A stretch of 64,000 nt of DNA from AP-15 sp963735445 (GCA_963735445.1 CAVTLC010000033.1:62001-126000); one strand, 5' to 3'. Positions 25,774-34,748 are shown, numbered from the stretch's first letter. Numbers and translations are program-made. The notes: generated by a model from the letters alone, not told the origin.

Positions 25774-26523
25774 ATGGGTAAGCTTGACGGAAAGGTCGCA
25801 CTGATCACCGGCTCCGGCCGCAACATCGGCCGCGCCACCGCGCTCAAATTGGCTGGGGAGGGCGCTCACATCGTCGTCAACGCCCGCTCCAACGAGGCGG
25901 AGGCCGAAGCGGTGGCGCGCGAAGTGCGGGAGAAAGGGGTGAAGTCGCTCGCCGTCCTCGCCGACGTCGCCAAAAAAAGCGAGGTCGACGCGATGGTGTC
26001 GCGGGCGGTGTCCGAGTTCGGCCGTATCGACATCCTGATCAACAACGCCGCGATCCGGCCGCACAAGCCGTTCACCGAAGTGACAATCGAGGATTGGGAG
26101 CGGGTCAGGGGCGTCGTCCTTGACGGCGCGGTCTACTGCACCAAGGCGGTCATCGATTCGATGGTCAAGAACCGCTATGGACGCATCATCTTCTTCACCG
26201 GCGACGGATCGTTTACTGGCGGCAGCGGCCGCGCTCACGTCTCGGCGGCAAAGATGGGCCTCGTCGGGTTGGGGCGGGCTCTCGCCTCGGAGTTTGCGCC
26301 GCAAAACATCCGCGTTAACATCGTCTCGCCGGGCAGCATCGATACGAGGCGCGACAATCCCGAGTGGTATCAAGGGCGCGCGCCAAATGCGGCCGGGATC
26401 CCGCTCGGCCGTCAAGGTCATGTCGACGAGATCGCCGCCACTTGCCTGTTTCTGGTCAGCGACGATGGCGGCTTCATCACCGGCCAAACAATCCATGTCA
26501 ACGGCGGCGCCGGCTACTATTGA
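25774..26523 (+). CDS. SDR-family oxidoreductase with atypical catalytic site
   Basis: A 249-residue classical SDR: cofactor loop ITGSGRNIGRAT, structural LINNAAIRP, and the C-terminal INGQTIHVNGG-type tail (seen as GQTIHVNGGAGYY). However, the YxxxK active site reads VSAAK (from AHVSAAKMGLVGLGRAL), so the catalytic Tyr is replaced by Val and the Ser region is also unusual (FFTGDGSFTGGSG). It sits 48 nt upstream of a thiolase and is probably co-transcribed; a 3-ketoacyl or related CoA-thioester pathway is likely. Activity may rely on another residue or be lost. Confidence 0.85.
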   Translation: MGKLDGKVALITGSGRNIGRATALKLAGEGAHIVVNARSNEAEAEAVAREVREKGVKSLAVLADVAKKSEVDAMVSRAVSEFGRIDILINNAAIRPHKPFTEVTIEDWERVRGVVLDGAVYCTKAVIDSMVKNRYGRIIFFTGDGSFTGGSGRAHVSAAKMGLVGLGRALASEFAPQNIRVNIVSPGSIDTRRDNPEWYQGRAPNAAGIPLGRQGHVDEIAATCLFLVSDDGGFITGQTIHVNGGAGYY

Positions 26524-26571
26524 GGCTCTCGCCGCGACCGCGCTCCAATGCCATAAACAGGGAGGCTAAAA

Positions 26572-27774
26572 ATGCGCGAAGCCGTTATCGTTTCGACCGC
26601 GCGGACCCCGATCGGGCGGGCTTATCGGGGCGCCTTCAACGACACGCAGGCGCAGGCGCTCGCCGGCCACGTTGTCGGCGAGGTGGTAAAGCGCGCCGGC
26701 ATCGACCCGGCCGAAGTCGAGGATGTGGTGCTGGGCGCCGCGTTGCAGCAGGGCTCGTCCGGTTACAATATTGCGCGCCAGGCGGCGATCCGGGCCGGCC
26801 TACCAGTTACGGTCCCCGGCATGTCGATCGACCGGCAATGCGCCTCGGGGCTGATGGCGATTGCGACCGCCGCCAAGGAGATCGTGCATGACGGGCTCCA
26901 GATCGCGGTTGGCGGTGGGGTCGAGTTGATCTCGCTGGTGCAGAACGACAAGCGTAACGAATACCGCGCCCAGGACCCGTGGCTGGTCGAGCAGCGGCCC
27001 GATCTTTACATGACAATGATCGAGACCGCCGAGATCGTTGCCGAGCGCTATCAGGTTACCCGCGACGCACAGGACGAATACGCGCTGTCGTCACAGCAGC
27101 GCACCGCAGCGGCGCAAGCGGCGGGCCGGTTCGATCAGGAAATCGCGCCTCTACCATCGACGATGCGGGTCGATAACCGCGACACCGGCGAGACCTCATT
27201 TATGCCGATCACCCTCGGCAAGGACGAGGGCAACCGTCCCACGACGACGATGGCGGCATTAGCTTCGCTGAGCCCGGTATTCCGCGATGGGCAGCGCGTA
27301 AAAGAGGGGCGGTTTATTACGGCCGGCAACGCCTCGCAGCTTTCCGACGGGGCTTCGGCTTCGCTGTTGATCGAGGCAAAGGAAGCCGAACGCCGCGGCC
27401 TGCAACCGCTCGGCGCCTATCGCGGTATGGCGGTGGCCGGCTGCGCCCCGGATGAGATGGGGATCGGCCCGGTTTTTGCCGTACCCAAACTTTTGGCGCA
27501 GCACGGGTTGCGCGTCGACGACATCGGCTTGTGGGAGTTGAACGAGGCCTTTGCGGTTCAGGCGCTCTATTGCCGCGACCGGCTCGGCATCGATCCAGAG
27601 CGATACAATGTCGATGGTGGTGCGATCTCGATCGGCCATCCCTATGGCATGTCGGGGGCGCGGATGGTCGGCCACGCGCTGATCGAAGGAAAGCGCCGCG
27701 GGGTGCGCTATGTCGTTATCACGATGTGCGTCGGTGGCGGCATGGGCGCTGCCGGTCTGTTCGAGGTGCTGTGA
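26572..27774 (+). CDS. thiolase family acetyl-CoA C-acyltransferase
   Basis: A 400-residue thiolase with nucleophilic Cys in IDRQCASGLMAI (residue ~88), the NEAFAVQALYCRD segment, the GHPYGMSGARMVGHAL His motif and the second catalytic Cys in TMCVGGGMGAAG. Length and motif order match degradative acetyl-CoA acyltransferases (FadA/AtoB type). A ribosome binding site CAGGGAGGC precedes the ATG. The partner SDR upstream points to a short beta-oxidation-like module; chain-length preference cannot be read from the sequence. Confidence 0.93.
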   Translation: MREAVIVSTARTPIGRAYRGAFNDTQAQALAGHVVGEVVKRAGIDPAEVEDVVLGAALQQGSSGYNIARQAAIRAGLPVTVPGMSIDRQCASGLMAIATAAKEIVHDGLQIAVGGGVELISLVQNDKRNEYRAQDPWLVEQRPDLYMTMIETAEIVAERYQVTRDAQDEYALSSQQRTAAAQAAGRFDQEIAPLPSTMRVDNRDTGETSFMPITLGKDEGNRPTTTMAALASLSPVFRDGQRVKEGRFITAGNASQLSDGASASLLIEAKEAERRGLQPLGAYRGMAVAGCAPDEMGIGPVFAVPKLLAQHGLRVDDIGLWELNEAFAVQALYCRDRLGIDPERYNVDGGAISIGHPYGMSGARMVGHALIEGKRRGVRYVVITMCVGGGMGAAGLFEVL

Positions 27775-27816
27775 GATATAGCCGAACCGACGGCGCTCGC
27801 CGCTAATCTCGGGCGG

Positions 27817-28974
27817 CTAATGTCGGGCGGCGGGCGGGACGCCAATTTCGACAGCCGCAGAAGCGCCCGCCTGGTTAGCGCCGGCCTGGTTAGCGCCCGC
27901 ATCGGAGACGGCCTTCGCCGCTGAGCTGTCAGCGCTTTTCTCGATCCGCCGCCTTGGCAATGACTGCGGGTATTCGGCCTGCAGAAAAGCGATCAGCTTT
28001 TCGCGCACTTCGCAGCGCAAATCCCAGGTTTGGCTCGGATTACGGGCGCTGACCAATGCGCGCAGTTCAACCATGTCCTGCGGCGTATCGGTCACCTGCA
28101 GATTGGCGAGTTTGCCGTCCCATAGTTTGCTGTCGCGGACGATCTCGCCGAGCTTTTGCCGGACCCGTTCCACCGGCACTCTATAATCGACATGCAAAAA
28201 CACCGAGCCGATCTGCGAACTATCCTCATAGGTCCAGTTCTGGAATGGCTTTTCGATAAAATAAGAGAGCGGCACGATCAGTCGCCGCAAATCCCAGATG
28301 CGAACAACGACGTAAGTGCTGGTGATGGTTTCGATCGCTCCTTGTTCACCTTCGACGACCACCTGGTCCTCGACGCGGATCGGCTGCGTCATAGCGATTT
28401 GGATGCCGGCGAAGAGGTTGCTCAGCACCGGCCGCGCGGCGAGACCGAGGATGATGCCAGCCGCGCCTGCCGACGCAAACAGGCTGATGCCGTACTGCCG
28501 CACCGGCTCAAAGGTCATCAGCGCCGAAGCGATGGTGATGACAACCAGCAATGTTGTTGCGACGCGCTGCAGGATCCGCATCTGCGTGACGTGCTTGCGC
28601 GCCAGCACATTGTCTTCGACATCGGTGCGGAAGCGGCGCAGGTAAATCGTGATCGCAATGTCGATCGCGATCGCCGCGGCCCAGCCGACGGTCAGAATAA
28701 ATGCCACCAGCAGCGCGTGTCCGACGGCGATGAACACCGGAAAAGAAAAGTGCGCCGCCGGCAGCGCCGCACCGAGCGCGAAGATTACAACAAAAGCGCT
28801 GGCCGGACCCTGGCCGCGTTGCAGCAGCCGCTGCAAAAATGGACTGCGCCGTCCGGCCAGTCCGATCAGCCAGCGGGCGAGCCAATGATAAACGCCGAGA
28901 ACCACCAGCGCCGTCACGACCATGACCAGCGCACCAAGCACCCAGGACGGCACCACTGCTAGAATTGCGTTCAT
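27817..28974 (-). CDS. MscS-family mechanosensitive ion channel
   Basis: A 385-residue membrane protein with five or so N-terminal hydrophobic helices, the pore-lining/beta transition ASAGAAGIILGLAARPVLS and NLFAGIQIAMTQPIRVEDQV, and the MscS middle domain (VEGEQGAIETITSTYVVVRI). It relieves osmotic pressure by opening under membrane tension. The C-terminus ends in a low-complexity tail with a GANQA repeat encoded by two 15-bp direct repeats (27869-27900), which may vary in copy number. It converges with the thiolase and is divergent from the M20 gene. Confidence 0.9.
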   Translation of the reverse strand: MNAILAVVPSWVLGALVMVVTALVVLGVYHWLARWLIGLAGRRSPFLQRLLQRGQGPASAFVVIFALGAALPAAHFSFPVFIAVGHALLVAFILTVGWAAAIAIDIAITIYLRRFRTDVEDNVLARKHVTQMRILQRVATTLLVVITIASALMTFEPVRQYGISLFASAGAAGIILGLAARPVLSNLFAGIQIAMTQPIRVEDQVVVEGEQGAIETITSTYVVVRIWDLRRLIVPLSYFIEKPFQNWTYEDSSQIGSVFLHVDYRVPVERVRQKLGEIVRDSKLWDGKLANLQVTDTPQDMVELRALVSARNPSQTWDLRCEVREKLIAFLQAEYPQSLPRRRIEKSADSSAAKAVSDAGANQAGANQAGASAAVEIGVPPAARH

Positions 28975-29159
28975 TCAGAGCCCGCTAAAGCTATCGACGT
29001 CGACGCTGGATTGCCCGGCGTTCCCCCGTGTGCTAACGGCGAAAACGCGGGTTGTGGCGCATCCTGGACCTCGCTTGTCTGAGCCGGAGGCGGTACTTTG
29101 CAGCCCGACTGCCGCGTCAAAGACCGGCGGACCCGACCGCATAACGATCGGAGGAGCCC

Positions 29160-30323
29160 GTGAGCGCCGAAGCAAAGACCGCCATCATCGAGCATCTCGG
29201 CCGCCAGCATCAGGCGATGGTCGGTCTGCTCGCCGAACTCGTCGGCATCGATTCCGGAAGCTACAACAAATCCGGCGTCGACGCAGTCGAGGATCGGCTG
29301 AGGACCTGGCTCGAAGCCGCCGGAATCCCGTGCGAGATCTTTCCCCACGAACGCTTTGGCGGCTGCATGGCCGCGCGGCTGCCCGGCGCAGGCGGCGGCA
29401 ACCGGCCAATCGTGCTACTGGGTCACTGCGACACCGTGTTTCCCGAGGGCACGGTCGCGCAGCGGCCGTTCCGCATCGACGGGAACCAGGCATTCGGGCC
29501 TGGAGTCACCGACATGAAGGCGGGTCTGGTCATGAACACTTTTGTGATCGACGCGTTGCGGCGGTTCGGCGCGCCGTGCCCGATCACCGGTCTCTACACC
29601 GCCGACGAAGAGATCGCCTCGCCGTCCTCGCGCCCGATCATCGAAGCCGAGGCGAAAGGTGCGCGCGCGGTGTTCAACGCCGAACCCGGCCGCCCCTCGG
29701 GCAATCTCGTTGCGCGCCGCAAGGGTGCGGCCTTTATCGAACTGGAGGTGACTGGACGCGCATCCCATTCGGGTGCGGCGCATGCCCAGGGCGTCAGCGC
29801 GATCGAGGCAATGGCGCGCAAGATCCAACGTCTTCACAAATTGACCGATTACGATCTCGGCACCACGGTTAATGTCGGCCTCGTTCAGGGCGGCCAGTCG
29901 GTCAACACCGTGGCGCCGCGCGCCACCGCGGGGATCGATGTGCGCTTCCCGACCCTCAACATCATGGAAAAAATCCTGGGCGAGGTGCGCGAAATCTGCA
30001 ACTGCTGTGAATTACCGGGGAGCGAAAGCCGCATCCTGCGCGAGGGCAATTTCCTACCGTTGGAACAAGACCAGGCGAGCCGCGAGCTGCTCGACCACTA
30101 CGCCCGCTCGGCCGCTGGGCTGGGCATGAAAGGGGTCGGTGGCGAAGCGACCGGCGGCTCGGCCGACAGCGGCTTCACCGCCGCGCTGGGCACGCCAACC
30201 TTGTGCGGCACCGGCCCGGTCGGCGGTAACGCTCACACCGATGAGGAATGGTGCCGCATCGACACACTTGTCCCGCGCGCCCAAGCCCTGGCATTGACCA
30301 TCCTCGACGTCGCGGCGGCGTGA
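29160..30323 (+). CDS. M20-family metallopeptidase (carboxypeptidase G2-like)
   Basis: A 387-residue di-zinc amidohydrolase: LLGHCDTVFPEGT (His and Asp), the Asp of GVTDMKAGLVMN, the catalytic Glu pair of YTADEEIASP, an AHAQG dimerisation-domain His (RASHSGAAHAQG) and the C-terminal His in GGNAHTDEEW. This arrangement is typical of glutamate carboxypeptidase (CPG2) and ArgE/DapE relatives. The start is GTG at 29160 with CGGAGGAGC upstream. No signal peptide is visible. It stands alone, so the substrate (an N-acyl amino acid or a folate-like amide) is open. Confidence 0.9.
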   Translation: MSAEAKTAIIEHLGRQHQAMVGLLAELVGIDSGSYNKSGVDAVEDRLRTWLEAAGIPCEIFPHERFGGCMAARLPGAGGGNRPIVLLGHCDTVFPEGTVAQRPFRIDGNQAFGPGVTDMKAGLVMNTFVIDALRRFGAPCPITGLYTADEEIASPSSRPIIEAEAKGARAVFNAEPGRPSGNLVARRKGAAFIELEVTGRASHSGAAHAQGVSAIEAMARKIQRLHKLTDYDLGTTVNVGLVQGGQSVNTVAPRATAGIDVRFPTLNIMEKILGEVREICNCCELPGSESRILREGNFLPLEQDQASRELLDHYARSAAGLGMKGVGGEATGGSADSGFTAALGTPTLCGTGPVGGNAHTDEEWCRIDTLVPRAQALALTILDVAAA

Positions 30324-30488
30324 ACGTCCGAGACCGGCAACGGCGCTGACCGATGACGAGCTGCGAGGCGAATTCGTTTGCTTCATTTGATCAGGGTGTG
30401 ATCCGCTGTGCGCTCTGCTGGTAGTCACGATGTGGACGCATTGATCAGCCGGTGACTTGACGATCCATCAACTGAGAGGGAGGAAGTT

Positions 30489-30866
30489 ATGAAGGTGGTC
30501 ACGCTTAAAGACGTACCCAACGTTCCGGCAGAAGGTGCTGCCGAGCGGACCGAAGGGTGGACAGGGCCTGTCGCCCGCACACGCCAAACCATCCTGCAAG
30601 CCGGGGAGTCGCCAAATTACAATTGCAGCGTGGTGAATTTTAGCCAAGGCTGCAATACCGGTTGGCACGTCCATGATTGCGATCAGCTGCTGATCGTCGT
30701 CTCGGGCTCCGGGCTGGTGGCCAACGAGCAGGAACAGCGCGAAATCAATGTCGGCGATGTCGTGCAGATCAAAGCCGGCGAACGTCATTGGCACGGCGCC
30801 AAAGCCAATACGACGATGGGTCACATCACGATCACCGCCGTCGGCAGCAAAGCGACCTGGGGTTAA
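30489..30866 (+). CDS. cupin domain protein
   Basis: A 125-residue single-domain cupin. Motif 1 appears as GCNTGWHVHDCDQLLIVVSG (His/His/Asp-type metal ligands) and motif 2 as GDVVQIKAGERHWHGA (His). A strong ribosome binding site, GAGGGAGGAAG, precedes the ATG. The fold binds a metal and usually serves as dioxygenase, isomerase or sensor; nothing here defines the substrate. It is followed 130 nt later by an antibiotic-biosynthesis-type monooxygenase, which is consistent with a small aromatic-compound pathway. Confidence 0.85.
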   Translation: MKVVTLKDVPNVPAEGAAERTEGWTGPVARTRQTILQAGESPNYNCSVVNFSQGCNTGWHVHDCDQLLIVVSGSGLVANEQEQREINVGDVVQIKAGERHWHGAKANTTMGHITITAVGSKATWG

Positions 30867-30996
30867 TTACCCCTTTTGTCGGGCCCTGAACGGCGCATCC
30901 GCTTGTCCCGCCCGTTCGCGATAGAGCCGCGTTCGGGCCAGTGCGTCCAGATTGCGGCCCGGCTTGGAATTACTATTCAAACGCATTGGAGGCAGA

Positions 30997-31329
30997 ATGC
31001 TGGCGATGTGGGTCAAGGTTCGTGTCAAGCCCGAGGGGCGCGAGCGATTTCTAAAGGCGATCGAGGTCGATGCCGTCGGCTCCGAACGCGATGAGCCGGG
31101 CTGCATGCGGTTCAACGTTCTGCAGGACGATCAGGACCCGAACGTCTATTACTTTTATGAAGTCTATCGTGACGAGGCGGCGCTCGAAGCGCATCGCGCA
31201 GCACCCCACTACGCCATTTGGCGTGCGGCGGCGGACACCTTGGATGGCGCACCTCAGGCGACACGCTGCCGCTCCGTGTTTCCGGCTGATTCCGGCTACT
31301 GGGAGCGAAAGAGCGCGTCTCGCGGTTAA
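30997..31329 (+). CDS. antibiotic biosynthesis monooxygenase (ABM) domain protein
   Basis: A 110-residue ferredoxin-like alpha-beta barrel protein of the ABM/YgiN group: VKVRVKPEGRERFLKAI, DEPGCMRFNVLQDDQDPNVY, YFYEVYRDEAALEAHRAAPH. This pattern is shared with putative quinol monooxygenases, cofactor-free enzymes acting on phenols and quinones. The ATG at 30997 has GGAGGCAGA directly upstream; the longer frame to 30952 is unlikely. It probably works with the upstream cupin, though they are 130 nt apart. Confidence 0.88.
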   Translation: MLAMWVKVRVKPEGRERFLKAIEVDAVGSERDEPGCMRFNVLQDDQDPNVYYFYEVYRDEAALEAHRAAPHYAIWRAAADTLDGAPQATRCRSVFPADSGYWERKSASRG

Positions 31330-31592
31330 AATGTCGGATTGAGAGCCAGCAGCTCTCGTCTAGCGGGAACTGGATGCGCTCGGTCGGCTACCGCGCAGTC
31401 TCGGGCGCTAGTCCGCCAGCGAAGTCGCCCCGAACTGGGGTCGAGGCGCACAGACTTCCTTACTCCAGGCGGACGGCCGCGAAGGGCAATTGAAGCCCAG
31501 CTTCCCACTCGGCGGTGCCTGCGATTGCGCTGCCTCTCCCTTCACGACCGTCGGTGGCCTATCCTGGCGGCAGGCACTGGAGCTGGATCGCG

Positions 31593-32066
31593 ATGCCCGA
31601 CGGACCGCGTTACGACGACGACTTCTACGCCTGGACCCAGCATCAGGCCAAGGTCTTGCGCGAGATGCCGGCGACCGACAACCGCTTTGACCGCGAGCAC
31701 GTCGCCGAGGAGATCGAGGATTTGGGCAAAAGCGAGCGCGACGCCGTGCGCAGCCAAATCCGCCGCATCATCGAGCATCTGCTAAAGCTCGCCTATTCAC
31801 CCGCCGCTCAGCCGCAGCTCGATTGGCTGGATACAATCGACGATGCGCGCGAGATGATCGCCGACAAAATGACACCGACTCTGCGGCGCGATGCGGAGTC
31901 GAATTTAACAAAATCGTACGATCAAGCGCGTCGGCGAGCGGCCCGCAGCCTGAAGAGACATGGTGAAGCTGCCGCCGCCGACGCTCTGCCGCCAACCTGT
32001 CCCTATTCGCTGGACGACATTTGCCGCGAGGATTGGTATCCAGAGCGGGCCCAGCGCGAACCGTGA
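31593..32066 (+). CDS. DUF29 family protein, copy 1
   Basis: A 157-residue DUF29 protein opening with RYDDDFYAWTQHQAKVLRE and containing the family core DREHVAEEIEDLGKSERDAV and RIIEHLLKL, ending with YSLDDICREDWYPE. DUF29 proteins are small helical, often acidic and multi-copy in rhizobia and cyanobacteria; no function is established. The ATG at 31593 matches the start of copy 2. It is followed 43 nt later by a second copy with near-identical first ~70 residues and a much more diverged C-terminal half. Confidence 0.9.
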   Translation: MPDGPRYDDDFYAWTQHQAKVLREMPATDNRFDREHVAEEIEDLGKSERDAVRSQIRRIIEHLLKLAYSPAAQPQLDWLDTIDDAREMIADKMTPTLRRDAESNLTKSYDQARRRAARSLKRHGEAAAADALPPTCPYSLDDICREDWYPERAQREP

Positions 32067-32109
32067 AGAACTGGCTCAGCCCTGCGGACCAGCCCACGAG
32101 ATATCGTAA

Positions 32110-32583
32110 ATGCCAAACGGACCCCGCTACGACGACGACTTCTACGCCTGGACCCAGCACCAGGCCCAGGTCTTGCGTGAGATGCCGGCGACCGACAACC
32201 GCTTTGACCGCGAGCACGTCGCCGAGGAACTCGAAGATTTGGGCAAAAGCGAGCGCGACGCCGTGCGAAGCCAGATCCGCCGCATTATCGAACATCTGCT
32301 AAAACTCGCCCATTCGCCGGCCGCGCCGCCGCGCTTCGCCTGGATGGAGACGATTGTCGAGGCGCGGCAGAGCCTTTCGGACAAGATGAGCCCAACTTTG
32401 CGGCGCGATGCAGAGACGAGTTTAGGCAAACTCTACGCTGACGCGCGAAAACGCGCCGAGGCCAGCTTGCGGGCGTATGGTGAACCAGGAGCGGCCGAGG
32501 CGCTGCCGCAACTTTGTCCTTATCGGCTCGACGACATCTGCCGAGACGATTGGTATCCCGAACGCCCCGGAGCACAGCCATGA
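32110..32583 (+). CDS. DUF29 family protein, copy 2
   Basis: This is the tandem paralogue of the preceding gene, also 157 residues. Its first ~67 residues differ at only about four positions (for example NGP for DGP, EELED for EEIED). After LLKLAHSPAA it diverges strongly (MSPTLRRDAETSLGKLY against MTPTLRRDAESNLTKSY) and ends in CPYRLDDICRDDWYPE. Its stop overlaps the polysaccharide deacetylase start (ATGA at 32580-32583), implying one transcript. Function unknown. Confidence 0.9.
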   Translation: MPNGPRYDDDFYAWTQHQAQVLREMPATDNRFDREHVAEELEDLGKSERDAVRSQIRRIIEHLLKLAHSPAAPPRFAWMETIVEARQSLSDKMSPTLRRDAETSLGKLYADARKRAEASLRAYGEPGAAEALPQLCPYRLDDICRDDWYPERPGAQP

Positions 32584-33479
32584 CCCGTGACTTTGTCGGC
32601 TACGGCGCCGAGCCGCCCCATGCCGGATGGCCCGGCGACGCGCGCATCGCCATCAATTTCGTAATCAACTTCGAGGAGGGCTCGGAACTCTCCTATCCCG
32701 CAGGAGACGGCGTCTCGGAGGGCGGGCTGACCGAAATGATCGGCTCCGATCTAGGGGTCCGCGGCCGCGATCTCGCCGCCGAGAGCATGTTCGAATACGG
32801 CGCGCGCGTCGGCTTCTGGCGCCTGCATCGCATTTTCACCCGCTTCCAAGTCCCGGTAACGATTTTCGGCTGCGCCCGGGCGTTCGAAGCCAATCCTGCG
32901 GCTGCCGCCGCAATCGCGGCCAGCGACTGGGATATCTGCAGCCACGGTTATCGCTGGACGAACCATCCAGGTTTGCCGGAAGCGGAAGAACGCCGCCAGA
33001 TCGCCGCCGCTGTCGAGTTGATCGAGAAAACCACGGGCAAGACCCCGCTCGGCTGGTACTGCCGCTATGCGCCTTCGGAGAACACCCGCCGACTGATTGT
33101 CGAGCACGGCGGCTTTCTCTACGACAGCGACACCTACAATGATGAATTGCCGTATTGGGTTCGGGTCGGGGAGAAGCCGCACCTGGTCGTCCCCTATTCG
33201 TTGACGACGAACAATTCAAAATTCGGCCGCGGAGTGTTCGGCTCCGGCGAGGATTTCTTTGCTTTTCTGCGCGATAGCTTCGACGTCCTCTATGAAGAGG
33301 GCGCCGACCGGCCCCGCATGATGTCGATCGGGCTCCACATGCGGTTGACCGGTCATCCCGGCCGCGCCAAAGCGCTTATCCATTTTATCGAATATTTACG
33401 CCGCCATCAGCGGGTGTGGATTTGCCGGCGCGAGGACATCGCCCGTCATTGGATCAGCCGCTTTCCGCCGCCAAAGTGA
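32580..33479 (+). CDS. polysaccharide deacetylase family protein (PuuE/allantoinase-like)
   Basis: A 299-residue NodB-fold deacetylase. The opening ARIAINFVINFEEGSE with its loop is the typical start of PuuE-type members, followed by SHGYRWTNH (metal-ligand His pair) and GWYCRYAPSENTRRLI. The C-terminal SIGLHMRLTGHPGRAKAL is also characteristic of the allantoinase/uracil-catabolism branch rather than chitin deacetylases. No signal peptide, so it acts in the cytoplasm on a small amide or cyclic ureide, not on a wall polymer. Translationally coupled to DUF29 copy 2. Confidence 0.88.
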   Translation: MTRDFVGYGAEPPHAGWPGDARIAINFVINFEEGSELSYPAGDGVSEGGLTEMIGSDLGVRGRDLAAESMFEYGARVGFWRLHRIFTRFQVPVTIFGCARAFEANPAAAAAIAASDWDICSHGYRWTNHPGLPEAEERRQIAAAVELIEKTTGKTPLGWYCRYAPSENTRRLIVEHGGFLYDSDTYNDELPYWVRVGEKPHLVVPYSLTTNNSKFGRGVFGSGEDFFAFLRDSFDVLYEEGADRPRMMSIGLHMRLTGHPGRAKALIHFIEYLRRHQRVWICRREDIARHWISRFPPPK

Positions 33480-33617
33480 GCGCCGAACGAGCGCCGACCA
33501 GCGGCCGATCTCAAGTTAGCAGTGCTAAAATTCTGGTCAGAGCCTGAAACCATTCCGCGCGCCGGCAACTGGCGCGCTGCGACCAGCGATTGACACGAAG
33601 AACAGCTCATCTCTAGA

Positions 33618-33767
33618 GTTATCGCCTGCGCCACGGTTGGCGGAAGCCGGTGGGAGCCCGGCACGGTCGCGCCACTGTAACCGATCCGAGCAGATGGTTG
33701 CTCGTACCGGGAGCCAGACCCGTCCCGTGGTTCTAAGGTCTATCCCGTTGCGGGACGCGTTATCCCG
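33618..33767 (+). promoter_or_regulatory. cobalamin riboswitch with ribosome-site-masking expression platform
   Basis: Conserved cobalamin-aptamer blocks appear in order: AAGCCGGTGGGAGCCCGGCA (33644-33663), GCCACTGTAA (33671-33680) and the B12-box-like GGGAGCCAGACCCG (33709-33722). Downstream, CGGGA at 33751-33755 can pair either with TCCCG at 33743-33747 or with TCCCG at 33763-33767, the latter directly touching the GAGGAG ribosome site (33767-33772) of cbtB. This predicts translational shut-off when B12 is bound. It controls the CbtB/CbtA genes that follow. Confidence 0.9.
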
Positions 33768-33779
33768 AGGAGATGCACG

Positions 33780-33992
33780 ATGTCCGACGCCACTTTCCTC
33801 CGGCCAGCCAACCGCCCGGTTCCGATCCCTCTCGGGAAGATCATCCCTTGGGCGATCTTGGGCGGCCTGTTCTTTCTCCTGGCGATCTATTTTGTTGGGG
33901 CGGAAGAGGGCGCCACCTCGTTGATCAAGGGCATGTATGTCCACGACTTCGTCCATGATGGGCGCCATCTGCTCGGCTTTCCTTGCCATTGA
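33780..33992 (+). CDS. cbtB: CbtB family cobalt transporter subunit
   Basis: A 70-residue one-TM protein (IPWAILGGLFFLLAIYFV) with the His-rich tail YVHDFVHDGRHLLGFPCH that defines CbtB and is thought to bind cobalt. It lies directly behind a cobalamin riboswitch and 9 nt before cbtA, the usual arrangement of this B12-regulated cobalt uptake system. Another ATG at 33773 is out of frame and should be ignored. Assignment is secure; transport direction and energy source are inferred from the family. Confidence 0.93.
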   Translation: MSDATFLRPANRPVPIPLGKIIPWAILGGLFFLLAIYFVGAEEGATSLIKGMYVHDFVHDGRHLLGFPCH

Positions 33993-34001
33993 GCAACAAA
34001 G

Positions 34002-34748
34002 ATGGTCACCGGCCTTTTGGCGCGCGGCCTGCTCGCAGGTCTTCTCGCCGGGCTTCTCGCATTTGGTTTCGCCCGAATCTTCGGGGAGCCCGAGGTCGAT
34101 CGCTCCATCGCCTTTGAAGAGCAGGCAAAGCAGGCCAAGGGCGAAGCGGCGGAGCCGGAGCTGGTCAGCCGGCCGACGCAGGCCGGGATTGGGCTTTTCA
34201 CGGGCGTTGTCGTTTATGGGGTCGCGCTGGGCGGGTTGTTTTCGCTGGTGTTCGCGGCCGCTTATGGTCGCGCCGGCCCGCTGAGCGCTCGGGCGACGGC
34301 GGCGTTGCTGGCAGCTGCCGGATTTCTCGTCGTCGTGCTGGTGCCGGCTCTGAAATATCCACCCAGCCCACCCGCGATTGGGGAGCCGGAGACGATCGGA
34401 CTTCGCACTTCGCTCTATTTCATCATGATCGCCATATCGCTCGCCAGTTGTGTGCTGGCGATCGGGCTGGGGCGACGCCTGTGCGAGCGGCTCGGCGCCT
34501 GGGACGGCGTTTTGTTGGCGATAGCGGCCTTTATCCTCGTCATCGCCGTCGCACAATACCTGTTACCCGACATCAACGAAGTGCCCGACCGGTTCTCGGC
34601 GGTTGTGCTGTGGCGGTTCCGGATCGCGTCTCTGGGATTGCAAGCCGTGCTGTGGGCGTCTCTCGGCATCGTCTTCGGAATCCTAGCCGAAGCCGGCCTT
34701 CGATCACGCCGTTCGCAATCGTCTCGTAACCGGCCGGCATTTCGTTAA
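34002..34748 (+). CDS. cbtA: CbtA family cobalt transporter
   Basis: A 248-residue polytopic protein with about six hydrophobic segments, starting MVTGLLARGLLAGLLAGLLAF with a conserved acidic cytoplasmic loop (FARIFGEPEVDRSIAFEEQA), as in CbtA. It follows cbtB by 9 nt and shares the riboswitch. The C-terminal half carries the family's PDINEVPDRFSAVVLWRFRI segment. The pair imports cobalt for cobalamin synthesis; downstream lies a second, unrelated Ni/Co permease. Confidence 0.93.
   Translation: MVTGLLARGLLAGLLAGLLAFGFARIFGEPEVDRSIAFEEQAKQAKGEAAEPELVSRPTQAGIGLFTGVVVYGVALGGLFSLVFAAAYGRAGPLSARATAALLAAAGFLVVVLVPALKYPPSPPAIGEPETIGLRTSLYFIMIAISLASCVLAIGLGRRLCERLGAWDGVLLAIAAFILVIAVAQYLLPDINEVPDRFSAVVLWRFRIASLGLQAVLWASLGIVFGILAEAGLRSRRSQSSRNRPAFR

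Noticed and set aside
27869..27900. short direct repeats that could suggest a CRISPR or VNTR
   Set aside because: Only two 15-bp copies in frame within the MscS C-terminal tail; there are no spacers.
31768..32295. minus-strand frame spanning both DUF29 genes
   Set aside because: Antisense shadow; its internal similarity only reflects the DUF29 duplication.
33537..34556. long minus-strand open frame of 339 residues
   Set aside because: It runs antisense to the riboswitch, cbtB and cbtA, and has Arg/Asp-rich shadow composition without family likeness.
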